Positions 28,459 through 37,278 of a stretch of DNA of 64,000 nucleotides are shown here, in pieces. The first letter of the stretch is position 1; each line of letters opens with the position of its first letter. The notes beneath the pieces were generated by a model that worked only from the letters and a program-made list of their open reading frames with translations, was not told where the DNA came from and searched no databases. A program made the translations under genes and the position numbers. The DNA is from CBINFS01 sp966250015 (lineage in GTDB: Bacteria; Bacteroidota; Rhodothermia; Rhodothermales; DASSAV01). The stretch is taken from the NCBI GenBank assembly GCA_966250015.1, contig CBINFS010000003.1:62001-126000 (forward strand), in the 5' to 3' direction.

Positions 28459-29334
28459 CTATTCAACGATCCGGTCGCCGGTTTGCGCTTCGTTTCTCAA
28501 TTTCCAAAAATAATCAGCGGCGTCGTGAATAGCACGGGCTTTCGCGCTTCTGAGCGCCTCCGACACAAATGATTTGGCGAATTGGATGGCCTCGATCATG
28601 TTGCCGTTTCGCTCCAGACGCGACAATAACGCCATCAGGTATACACTCGAAGCCCCGTAAGGTTGTATCCCGTCCTGACGAGGCGCTTCGAAAAGGCTAA
28701 AGTCGTTGCCGTCGAAGAAGAGGTCGTACGATGACGCAGGAGGCGTTTCATCAGCCTCGAAGAAACGTCCCGGTAACGATCCGAGGCGGAGCAGGATGGA
28801 GCGGGCGCCCATCAACTTGATGCGTTGTACGGCCACCTGGGCATCGTCGAGCGAATCGATCTGCATGCCGGTTAGACGGCTGGCATCGAAGCGGCGGAGG
28901 GTGACCAGATCCGGCATACTCATCGCTTCACGCATGACCTCGACGGTTTGCCGCCCGGCCAGATCCTCACCGCTGGGTCCGCTCAAGGTCACGTCAAAGA
29001 TGATGGGCCCGCTGAATTGTTTGGATAATCGACGGAAAATCAATTCGGCTGTTGCGGCATTTCCCACAATGCCTATCTTCACGCAGTCCGGTCGTGTAAG
29101 CTCAAGCAGATGCCCGAGTTGCGAATCGATGGAATCGGTGGGTACTTCGAGCACCTCGGTCACTTTCCCATGGCTGGCCACGATGATCGCGGTGCAGACC
29201 GGGAGGGCGGAACCACCGAGAGCACCGGCGGCGAGTACGTCCGCTTTGAGACCGCGGTCGATGCCGCTATAAAGCGCACCAAAAACGAGGGGATGAAATT
29301 GATTTTTTTTAGCTTGTTTTTCTGCCTCTGTCAT
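28459..29334 (-). CDS. ThiD-like ribokinase-fold protein with a degraded active site
   Basis: A 291-residue ribokinase-fold protein that resembles hydroxymethylpyrimidine (phosphate) kinase: GIDRGLKADVLAAGALGG parallels GGAGIQADLKTFxxLG, and DCVKIGIVGNAATAELI matches DavKiGMLgs. Where ThiD has DPVM it has DVTLSG, and in place of the conserved anion-hole/catalytic GTGC it has PYGASS. The Cys of the active site is therefore lost. It may have changed substrate or be non-catalytic. The start is the ATG at 29334; a TTG at 29382 would overlap the divergent promoter region. No thi genes surround it. It lies just upstream of the LacI-type gene on the same strand. Confidence 0.62.
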   Translation of the reverse strand: MTEAEKQAKKNQFHPLVFGALYSGIDRGLKADVLAAGALGGSALPVCTAIIVASHGKVTEVLEVPTDSIDSQLGHLLELTRPDCVKIGIVGNAATAELIFRRLSKQFSGPIIFDVTLSGPSGEDLAGRQTVEVMREAMSMPDLVTLRRFDASRLTGMQIDSLDDAQVAVQRIKLMGARSILLRLGSLPGRFFEADETPPASSYDLFFDGNDFSLFEAPRQDGIQPYGASSVYLMALLSRLERNGNMIEAIQFAKSFVSEALRSAKARAIHDAADYFWKLRNEAQTGDRIVE

Positions 29335-29461
29335 TCCATTTTGGGTTTGGCCGACAAAAATGCCGGCCGGGCGACACGACAAGACTCGATATCTCCTGAG
29401 CGGCGCCTCGTTCAGACCTGAACTTGAAACAAACCACCATTGGCATCGAGCAGTACATCAC

Positions 29462-30598
<1,137 letters not shown>

Positions 30599-30612
30599 TC
30601 TGCAAATTGGAG

Positions 30613-30650
30613 AAACCGGGGGCAGCCAGTTGCGACTGCCTCCGGTTTTT
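30613..30650 (+). terminator. Intrinsic terminator of the MalK-type gene
   Basis: Downstream of the stop, AAACCGG-GGGCAG pairs with CTGCC-TCCGGTTT around a 10-nt loop and ends in a T5 run. It lies 15-50 nt after the stop codon, just before the dif-like palindrome. Confidence 0.75.
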
Positions 30651-30659
30651 CGTAGCTTC

Positions 30660-30691
30660 CAATGTTTGATAATTATTCTTATCAAACATTG
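30660..30691. other. Perfect dif-like palindrome adjacent to the Xer recombinase gene
   Basis: A 13-6-13 perfect inverted repeat: the left arm is C followed by AATGTTTGATAA, the centre is TTATTC (30673-30678), and the right arm is TTATCAAACATT followed by G. The inner 11-6-11 part (30662-30689) has the layout of a dif site, with arms ending ...ATAA and beginning TTAT... around a 6-bp centre. It lies 27 bp before the recombinase ATG. Recombination activity is inferred, not shown; it could instead be an operator. Confidence 0.6.
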
Positions 30692-30717
30692 ATTATCACC
30701 AATCCACGGTGCTTTTG

Positions 30718-31668
30718 ATGGCGTCCGAACATCCCATACAACGATACCAGGCAGAGATTACGGTTGGAACTGAGTCCAGCGGTCTCGACCTGCTCTCTGC
30801 CTTCTTGCAACGGTTCGACCGCGAGCAGACACGCCGCGCATACCGAAACGACATCTCGCACTTTTTTGAAAGCGAATACGTTTTGCTCGACGACGTTCGG
30901 CGAGTCTCGTTCCTTCACGTCAACGAGTACATCGCCCGATTGGAAGCCGCAGGATTGAAAGCGACGACGATCAAACGAAGGATTGCCGCATTGCGTGGAT
31001 TTTTCGACTGGCTACTCGCTCTCGAACTCGTCGAAAGAAATCCGGTGAACCGGCAGTTCGTTCGGCGTGTACGCACCGTCAGGCGCCAGGATCAGACGAT
31101 CTTTGTGCTCACCGCTCAGCAAGCCGAGGCGTTACTCGCCGCAACGGAGCTGTCCGGCGAAGCAGCAATACGTGACCGCACGCTGATGACCACGATGATC
31201 CATTGTGTGTTGAGACGATCGGAAGCGGCTGCAATGGACGTCGAACACATCAGACCACTCGGCCGCTACTGGGTGCTCGATTTGCCCAAAACGAAAGGCG
31301 GCGCCGACCAGTACGTAAAAGTGCCGACGCACGTGGTGGACGAGATCGAAGCAATGAAAAGCCACTACGGGATCACGTCGGGGCCTCTCTGGCGTTCGTT
31401 CAGCCCCCGAAGCTTTGGTAAACGGCTCACCCCGCACTCGATCTACCGGATCGTAAAACAGGCTGCCATACGGGCTGGCTTATCAAACTCTATCGGCGCA
31501 CACACGCTGCGACATTCCGGATGCACACTGGCCATCGAGGCCGGCGCCACCCTTCAGCAGGTCCAAGCTCACGCAAGGCACAAAAACCTGGAAACCACGA
31601 TGGTCTACATCCACCAGCGCGACCGGCTACGCGACAGCGCCGCGGACTATATCCATATAAAAAAGTGA
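30718..31668 (+). CDS. Tyrosine recombinase (XerC/XerD type)
   Basis: A 316-residue site-specific recombinase. The N-terminal SAM-like core-binding domain spans ~22-115. The catalytic domain carries R166 (VLRRSEAA), K193 in PKTKGG, H262 and R265 in HTLRHSG, H288 (ARHKN) and nucleophile Y297 (MVYIHQ), so all six residues are in place. It is a size typical of Xer proteins rather than large phage integrases. No second recombinase or phage gene is adjacent. The start is ATG at 30718; a GTG at 30709 could add three residues. Neighbouring dif-like palindrome suggests the gene and its site may travel or act together. Confidence 0.88.
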   Translation: MASEHPIQRYQAEITVGTESSGLDLLSAFLQRFDREQTRRAYRNDISHFFESEYVLLDDVRRVSFLHVNEYIARLEAAGLKATTIKRRIAALRGFFDWLLALELVERNPVNRQFVRRVRTVRRQDQTIFVLTAQQAEALLAATELSGEAAIRDRTLMTTMIHCVLRRSEAAAMDVEHIRPLGRYWVLDLPKTKGGADQYVKVPTHVVDEIEAMKSHYGITSGPLWRSFSPRSFGKRLTPHSIYRIVKQAAIRAGLSNSIGAHTLRHSGCTLAIEAGATLQQVQAHARHKNLETTMVYIHQRDRLRDSAADYIHIKK

Positions 31669-31731
31669 GTTATGCATTCTTGCAATAACGGATATATGCC
31701 TCCGAATACCGAATTATTCACTCCTTTTAGC

Positions 31732-31781
31732 AAAAAAAAGCGAACCTCGGAGGCGGAAACCTTCTGGCTCCACCTCCGAGG
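31732..31781 (-). terminator. Terminator of the baeRF-family gene (also faces the recombinase)
   Basis: CCTCGGAGG (31745-31753) pairs with CCTCCGAGG (31773-31781), 9 bp perfect. On the minus strand it is followed after a few bases by T8. It is 24 nt after the baeRF stop. On the plus strand it could end the recombinase transcript but lacks a T tract. Confidence 0.7.
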
Positions 31782-31804
31782 CTCATTTCGGTTGATTAGT
31801 TTGA

Positions 31805-33016
31805 TTAGCTCACCTCTGCTGCCACGCGAGCCGGGAATCGGAATGTTGCGGCCAGAGACGCGTTGACAGGCATGTTCTCCGGTTTTAGGGCGTGTACCGA
31901 GCCACCGTTCAGGAAGGTATGGACGGCGGCAAGGTCGAGCAGATCGTAGTCTCCCGTTTTCTGTTTGTCGTGGATGGTCACCGTGTTTGAATTCGGATCG
32001 TACCGTCCCCACGCCTGCCGGCCGACGGGTACGAAGATATCTTCGATCCTGCTGAATACGGCGGCCGGCACGATCTCCTTGAGGTCGTCCGACGTCCGGT
32101 GATCATTTTTGGCGTGTAGCTCCAGGAAGCGCTTCGTTGCTTTTCTACGATCCTCCTGGAAAACGGGCTCGACGATGCTCCAGGCTTTTTCGTGGAGCTG
32201 TTTGAGCTGCTTATTGGGCAGGTAATCGGGGCTACCGGAAACGATACTTTCGTCAATAAGTCGAGGATAGCTGTTGACCTCCCGGTAAATTGGCAGGTAG
32301 TAGTCTACGCCGGCGAGGACAAGTGGCGCTTTATCGTCGCCTAGCACCTTCATGATACCCTCGTCGATCTCCTGGAAGAATCGGTATAGCTCGTCTTTTG
32401 GACGTCGAGCGAGGTCGTCTTCGGACTGTCCGTGTCCGTGGAACGACGTTCTGCTCTGATCCCGGTTGCCTTTCGCGGCTGGCCTGATCTCGGCTTCACG
32501 TCCCACAGTGACGTCGTACGACAGCGCCTCCTTTATGCTTTTGGGTATGTCGTCGGATTTTAGCTCTTTGATGCTATATCGTGTACCAATGAAAAGGCGG
32601 ACGGAATCAAGGCTGATCGCAACGATATAAAAATGGTTTTCGCTGTCAAGGAGTGGGAATAGCTGTTTCAGATGGAATCTTGAGCTCGTGACGACGAGCT
32701 CGGGGAACGGAATCGGGAGCCTGTAAATGCGTGAAAAGTTGGGAGCGAGAAAAATGGCGAGACCATCCTCCACGTTTCGCCAGTAGGTTTCACTTTCGAC
32801 GAGGGACTGAGCGGGACGGAGGACGTCTTCAATTTCCGCATCCCTGAAGTCGTGCTCCTTCAGCTCAGCGCGAGCCTGTTTTAGAAGGTTTTTGAGCCGG
32901 ATCGGGTTTTGTGATAGTTCAGATTCAACGTGAAAGGTCGGCATGTAGATCGAAACGCTCATTGGTTCCTGAACCTGCGCGAGCTCTCTCAACTGGTCTC
33001 TACTGAATTGGTCCAT
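31805..33016 (-). CDS. baeRF-family (bacterial archaeo-eukaryotic release factor-like) protein
   Basis: A 403-residue protein with a C-terminal AATFRFP ending and the SVSIYMPTFH start typical of the baeRF family 3-like proteins. These are distant homologues of archaeo-eukaryotic RF1/Pelota domains, proposed by comparative genomics to act at the ribosome in rescue, hibernation or stress; no catalytic role is established. GGQ-like motif is not evident. Central region (170-200) is Ser/His/Gly rich and probably a loop. It is flanked by unrelated genes and has its own terminator, so it is most likely transcribed alone. The family assignment rests on overall pattern, so is moderately confident. Confidence 0.65.
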   Translation of the reverse strand: MDQFSRDQLRELAQVQEPMSVSIYMPTFHVESELSQNPIRLKNLLKQARAELKEHDFRDAEIEDVLRPAQSLVESETYWRNVEDGLAIFLAPNFSRIYRLPIPFPELVVTSSRFHLKQLFPLLDSENHFYIVAISLDSVRLFIGTRYSIKELKSDDIPKSIKEALSYDVTVGREAEIRPAAKGNRDQSRTSFHGHGQSEDDLARRPKDELYRFFQEIDEGIMKVLGDDKAPLVLAGVDYYLPIYREVNSYPRLIDESIVSGSPDYLPNKQLKQLHEKAWSIVEPVFQEDRRKATKRFLELHAKNDHRTSDDLKEIVPAAVFSRIEDIFVPVGRQAWGRYDPNSNTVTIHDKQKTGDYDLLDLAAVHTFLNGGSVHALKPENMPVNASLAATFRFPARVAAEVS

Positions 33017-33175
33017 AGCGCTCTCGATTCATCTAACAGGTTATGAACTGGTTATGCGGCGGAAGCCGCCCTAGATATGGTATGCAAAATTTCAGGTCCG
33101 GTTTGGCAGGAGGTTGTCACATTGGTGTAAATGGCCCCAACCCGACCTGTATGTAGACCAGTTCTTCGAGAGACG

Positions 33176-33805
33176 TTAATCCTTTACCAGTATCGCCCTT
33201 ACGGGTGCGCCGTCTAGCCCTTCCAGTTTGAGAGGCAGTGCAAAGAGTTGGTAGGAGCCGGGCTCGACGTCTTTGAGCAGCAGGTTCTCGAGGTTGACGA
33301 TGCCCTTTTCGGACAGGCGATGGTGGACGGGTAGGTCTTCACTATCGAAAGGATCTACGGATGGAGCGTCGGTTCCAATCAGCACGACGCTCCTTTCGGC
33401 AAGCAGATCGATTGTCTCCGGGAGGAAATACGGGAAGTCCACTTCCCAGGCAAAATTATCACGCAGGCTGCTTCTCGTACGGAAAAGCACACGCTGGACC
33501 TGAGCGACGTCTTTCAGACGATCCTCCACGACGTCAGGGCTGATGACGTCCACGTTGGAACAATCCACGACGACGGCGGGGCCGACAAAGACCTCCAGCG
33601 GAATATTGTCTATCGATAGGCCATTCGGGATAAAGTGAAGCGGAGCGTCCGCATGTGTTCCGGTATGGACGCTAAGTAGAATCGCGCTGACGTTGGCGGC
33701 AGCCCCTTGTCGCATCTCTGACGTCCAGAAATGGTAATAGGCCTGGTCGCCGGGCCAGACGGCCATACCGGGTTGAAGTGGACGGGTGATGTCAAATAGA
33801 CGCAT
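33176..33805 (-). CDS. Cyclase-family hydrolase (kynurenine formamidase-like)
   Basis: A 209-residue metal-dependent hydrolase of the arylformamidase/cyclase family. The signature HTGTHADAPLHF is intact, with H47, H51 and D53 as probable metal ligands, and a GTDAPSVDPFDS second site. KynB hydrolyses N-formyl-kynurenine, but related members act on other amides or lactones, and no tryptophan-degradation gene is adjacent, so the substrate is unproven. The ATG at 33805 is preferred over the GTG at 33817. Confidence 0.85.
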   Translation of the reverse strand: MRLFDITRPLQPGMAVWPGDQAYYHFWTSEMRQGAAANVSAILLSVHTGTHADAPLHFIPNGLSIDNIPLEVFVGPAVVVDCSNVDVISPDVVEDRLKDVAQVQRVLFRTRSSLRDNFAWEVDFPYFLPETIDLLAERSVVLIGTDAPSVDPFDSEDLPVHHRLSEKGIVNLENLLLKDVEPGSYQLFALPLKLEGLDGAPVRAILVKD

Positions 33806-33871
33806 TTTTCCGAGCACGCCGGAGCAAATCAGGAAGGCGCTCCCCTCCTCTCCTATTTGGGGGGGGAAAGT

Positions 33872-33921
33872 AACCCGGCCGAAACGAACAGGGGATCGTC
33901 CAACGCTCTGCCGGGTTTTTT
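33872..33921 (-). terminator. Terminator downstream of the Lrp-type regulator
   Basis: AACCCGGC (33872-33879) pairs with GCCGGGTT (33910-33917) across a 30-nt loop. It starts 11 nt after the lrp stop on the minus strand. The T tract is stronger on the plus strand (T6 at 33916-33921), so it may also stop antisense reading. Confidence 0.5.
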
Positions 33922-33931
33922 CAGTGATTGA

Positions 33932-34426
33932 CTATTTGTCTACTTCATCTTCGAACGGCACCAGATACGTCGGGAGCGCCTTGATGAAGCGGGTTTCCTT
34001 GTACGAGCTGAGCACGATGCTCGTGCTGGTCCCGTGGACGCCAGGCCACGACTGAAGCTCGAGGAGGAAGTGTTCCAGCGACGTCGTATCGCGCGTGCGA
34101 ACCTTGAGAAGATGCGACCCCTGCCCGGTAATGAGGTGCACTTCGAGGATCGATTCGTTTTCGGAAGCGAGTCTTACAAATTCATCGTAGTTTTCCTTCC
34201 CGTCGACGTTTATCAGAATAAACGCCGTAATATCCATCCGCAGGCGTTTATGGTCGACCACGGCGTAATAGCCCTGAATGACGCCGCGCTCTTCGAGCTT
34301 GCGCATTCGCTCACTCACGGAAGGCAGGGACAGGCCCACTTCCTCAGCGATGCGATTGCGTTTCATCCTGCCGTTCATTTGTAGCAGGTTTAGGATCTGG
34401 GCATCGATTTCGTCGATACGTTCCAT
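33932..34426 (-). CDS. Lrp/AsnC-family transcriptional regulator
   Basis: A 164-residue feast/famine regulator: N-terminal HTH at ~20-45 (NRIAEEVGLSLPSVSERMRKLEERG) and an alpha/beta RAM effector domain at ~65-145 with the usual ITGQGSHLLKVRTRD ligand stretch. These proteins respond to amino acids and are often autoregulated. The short divergent region upstream carries a 17-bp perfect palindrome (34547-34563) that may be its operator. Specific amino acid unknown. Confidence 0.92.
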   Translation of the reverse strand: MERIDEIDAQILNLLQMNGRMKRNRIAEEVGLSLPSVSERMRKLEERGVIQGYYAVVDHKRLRMDITAFILINVDGKENYDEFVRLASENESILEVHLITGQGSHLLKVRTRDTTSLEHFLLELQSWPGVHGTSTSIVLSSYKETRFIKALPTYLVPFEDEVDK

Positions 34427-34546
34427 GTTTTTATCAGAAATTTGGTGTCACTGAGTGCATGAAGGAGACCGGCCATCGATCCCTGCAAAGGTAATTTATT
34501 TAGTCAATGTACTGATTGGAAGCGATACCAGTGGCCGATTTTGGGT

Positions 34547-34563
34547 GAAATCGGAACGATTTC
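34547..34563. promoter_or_regulatory. 17-bp palindrome in the lrp/miaA divergent region
   Basis: GAAATCG (34547-34553), GAA spacer, CGATTTC (34557-34563): 7-3-7 perfect dyad, a shape and length typical of Lrp/AsnC-family operators. It lies about 25 nt upstream of a possible miaA -10 (TATACT at 34588-34593). Confidence 0.4.
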
Positions 34564-34620
34564 CTTATTTATTTCAAGCCCGTCGGCTATACTCCCCTGA
34601 AGTAAGAGACAGATTGCGCC

Positions 34621-35538
34621 ATGCCCTCAAAGGATTATCCAATCCTTATCATCACGGGTCCCACGGCTGTCGGCAAGACAGACCTCAGCATCCAGGTCGC
34701 CGAAGCGTGGGGTGGCGAAATCATTTCGGCCGACAGCAGGCAAATATTCCGGGGTTTGGATATTGGAACGGCCAAGCCTGATCCGTCCCAATTGACGCGT
34801 GTCCGTCATCATTTCATTGACGAGCTTGAACCGGGTGAGCCCTTTTCCGCCGGAGCGTTCGCCAGAGCGGCCTACGAACGGATCGAGGACATCCTTTCCC
34901 GAAACCGGGTCCCCGTCGTCACGGGAGGCTCGACGCTTTACCTTCAGGCGCTTCAGTTTGGACTGGCAGACGTGCCTCCCGCTGATCTGGAGGTCAGAGC
35001 CGGGCTGCAACAGCGGATCATTCAGGGAGAAGCGGACGACTTGTACCGCGAGCTTCAACGTGTCGACCCGGCTTCAGCGGCCACAATGGACAAAACGAAG
35101 ACCCAGCGGCTCGTCCGGGCACTCGAAGTCTACTACGCAACCGGCAAGCCCCTGTCGAGCTACTTCCAAGACGCACCACCCCTACCCTACACATTCCGAA
35201 CGATCGTTCTGATCCGGGAGCGAAAGGAGCTTTATCGTCGAATTGATGAACGCGTTGAAGAGATGCTTTCCGCCGGCCTCGTCGACGAAGTTCGAACGCT
35301 GCTCGATCGGGGCGTGGATCCTACATTGAATGCCCTGCAAACCATCGGCTATAAGGAGCCTTTGCAGTACATCCGTGGCGAAATCGGCTACCAGGAGATG
35401 GTTGACCTGCTCAAACGTAACACGCGAAGGTATGCCAAACGCCAGATCACCTGGTTTCGGCGGTTTCCTTCTTACGAGTGGATCGATGCGTCGGACGTCG
35501 ACGCCTTCTGGACGGCAGTCCATTCGATGCGGCCCTAG
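34621..35538 (+). CDS. miaA: tRNA dimethylallyltransferase
   Basis: A 305-residue enzyme adding an isopentenyl group to A37 of tRNAs reading UNN codons. It has the P-loop GPTAVGKT at 13-20, the DSRQ stretch at ~38-41, VVTGGSTLYLQAL and QRLVRALEVYY substrate motifs and the C-terminal LKRNTRRYAKRQITWFRR block. Complete and typical in length. It meets the convergent gene at a shared CTAG, in which both stop codons (TAG) overlap. Confidence 0.96.
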   Translation: MPSKDYPILIITGPTAVGKTDLSIQVAEAWGGEIISADSRQIFRGLDIGTAKPDPSQLTRVRHHFIDELEPGEPFSAGAFARAAYERIEDILSRNRVPVVTGGSTLYLQALQFGLADVPPADLEVRAGLQQRIIQGEADDLYRELQRVDPASAATMDKTKTQRLVRALEVYYATGKPLSSYFQDAPPLPYTFRTIVLIRERKELYRRIDERVEEMLSAGLVDEVRTLLDRGVDPTLNALQTIGYKEPLQYIRGEIGYQEMVDLLKRNTRRYAKRQITWFRRFPSYEWIDASDVDAFWTAVHSMRP

Positions 35539-35960
35539 GAATCGGGATACCTGAAACCCAGCCGAACGCGACGACCGTCATTTTCGTACGCTACCTCGTC
35601 GGCCATCGACTCCATCAGAAAAATGCCACGTCCGGAAGGCCTGATCAGGTTTTCTTCGTCGAGTGGATTTCGGATCTCCTTTCTGACAAAACCCTCTCCC
35701 TCATCTTCTACGGAAACCCTGACCTCGCGGCCGTTGACGGAAATGTCGAGCGTCACGTATCTGGATTCGTCAAACCGGTTGCCATGTTTCATGGCGTTGG
35801 TGACCGCCTCGGTAACGGATAGCACGACGCGGTAAACGAAGTCGTCGTCCGGGATGTGGTCAATCAGAAATGCCTGGGAGTCATCAACGATCTGGTCGAG
35901 GTACGCCAGGGAGCTGGGAACCCGAATTGAAAAACGTTCTGGCTTAGCCCCGGTTGTCAT
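35535..35960 (-). CDS. RsbW-like ATP-binding protein (anti-sigma regulatory factor fold)
   Basis: A 141-residue GHKL kinase/ATPase of the HATPase_c_2 type. The N-box is SVTEAVTNAMKHGN (E51, N55), G1 DEGEGF at 86-91 and G2 SGRGIFLM at 109-116. RsbW/SpoIIAB proteins bind sigma factors and phosphorylate anti-anti-sigma partners. No sigma factor or STAS-domain partner is adjacent, so its target is unknown. The start ATG overlaps the upstream glycosyltransferase end by 17 nt, implying co-translation in a guaB-pepP-GT-rsbW run. Confidence 0.85.
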   Translation of the reverse strand: MTTGAKPERFSIRVPSSLAYLDQIVDDSQAFLIDHIPDDDFVYRVVLSVTEAVTNAMKHGNRFDESRYVTLDISVNGREVRVSVEDEGEGFVRKEIRNPLDEENLIRPSGRGIFLMESMADEVAYENDGRRVRLGFRYPDS

Positions 35961-37266
35961 AAGTGGAATCGAGCGTGGAATCAGTTTCGAATGTAAGGAT
36001 TAGTTCAGGCTCAAGTAGACCGGCGAGCACCCCTGCAATCTTTTTTCTGTCGAAGCGATTAACAAAGCCAAAATCAGGTTCCGGCAGGGTGCCTGATTCC
36101 CAGTGCTCGAACAGGACCTCGATTTGCGTGCTAACAGCATCGACGTTATCCGGTTCCGCGATCAAGGAAGCCCCGTATGCTTCGAGCGTCCTGCGTGCCG
36201 TTCCTTCCGGTACGAGGCCGAGAATCGGCTTCCTCGTACCCACGTACTCGTAGAGCTTTCCCGTCGAAATACCTTCCGAACCCGGTCTTTTCCCGACGGT
36301 CAGCCATAACGCGTCGGCTCCAATCAGAAACTCCACCACCTCGTGATGCTCGAGGTATCCAGTGCATTTTACGACCGTATCTAATCCCAGCTCTTTTACC
36401 AGGTCCCCCATGTAGGGCGGGACGAGCCCTACAAAAACGGCTTCGATGCGGCTTTTAATATCCGGCCTACGTGAGATAAGGGCAGCCAGCGCCCGGAGAA
36501 ACGTGTCAGGAGTTTGCACGTCGTAGAAGACACCTGTGTACACCAGCCGCATCTTCCCGTCACTTCGATTTGCCTGCACCTGGCCGTCGAAGTCATCGGG
36601 GTCGAAGCCCTGAGGCAGGACGCGAACGTCCGGGTGAGTCTCCCCATTCCGTTCTAACAACGAATCCCGGATGTGATCGTTGATTGTCGTCGAAACGGAC
36701 GACCGGCCGAGCACCCACTTTTCAAGCCGCTGATTGATAGCCCTGTGCAGGCGCGTCGGGTACCAGTGCCGGGGGTTGCCAACCCAATCGTCGCGGAAAT
36801 CGGTTACCAATCGGATACCACTCCATTTGCTGAGGTAGGCGCCGATCAGATGCGCGGTATAGGGCGGCGCTGACACAAAGATGGCATCGAACGGTTTGGA
36901 CCGCAGGATGGATTTCCCTTTCCGGATCGCGGGGATGAACCAGCCGATCTTGTTGTCCGGAACGAATACGAGCTGGCCAATCTTGCTCAACAGGTTTCGG
37001 GTGGGCTCAGCCGGCAACCCGACCGTTTTCTGCCTGCCGAACAATCGGGTTGGGTCCCAGCTAAACGTCCGATGTACTGTAGCGCCACTTCTATTCACCT
37101 CCTCCTCAAGCCCACGATCAAAAGCAAAATAGCCGCCCGGATGGACGGTCAACACTTCTACTTCCCATCCATATTCCGGCAGGTACTTCACGAACTTCGC
37201 GACTCGCTGCACCCCGCTCAACCCCATGGGAGGGAAATAGTAGGCGATAACGAGTACACGCTTCAT
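35944..37266 (-). CDS. Glycosyltransferase family 4 protein
   Basis: A 440-residue GT-B enzyme, with an N-terminal acceptor domain (MKRVLVIAYYFPPMGLSGVQRVAKFVKYL, typical GT4 start with glycine-rich loop) and a C-terminal NDP-sugar-binding domain. The latter has the GSEGISTGKLYEYVGTRKPIL element, corresponding to the E-x7-E motif. It probably adds a hexose or similar to a surface polysaccharide or lipid. Acceptor and donor are not readable. The gene lies 12 bp after the Xaa-Pro peptidase in the same direction; no other surface-polysaccharide gene is adjacent except the epimerase 5 kb upstream. Confidence 0.88.
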   Translation of the reverse strand: MKRVLVIAYYFPPMGLSGVQRVAKFVKYLPEYGWEVEVLTVHPGGYFAFDRGLEEEVNRSGATVHRTFSWDPTRLFGRQKTVGLPAEPTRNLLSKIGQLVFVPDNKIGWFIPAIRKGKSILRSKPFDAIFVSAPPYTAHLIGAYLSKWSGIRLVTDFRDDWVGNPRHWYPTRLHRAINQRLEKWVLGRSSVSTTINDHIRDSLLERNGETHPDVRVLPQGFDPDDFDGQVQANRSDGKMRLVYTGVFYDVQTPDTFLRALAALISRRPDIKSRIEAVFVGLVPPYMGDLVKELGLDTVVKCTGYLEHHEVVEFLIGADALWLTVGKRPGSEGISTGKLYEYVGTRKPILGLVPEGTARRTLEAYGASLIAEPDNVDAVSTQIEVLFEHWESGTLPEPDFGFVNRFDRKKIAGVLAGLLEPELILTFETDSTLDSTYDNRG

Positions 37267-37278
37267 CGCGAAGAAATT

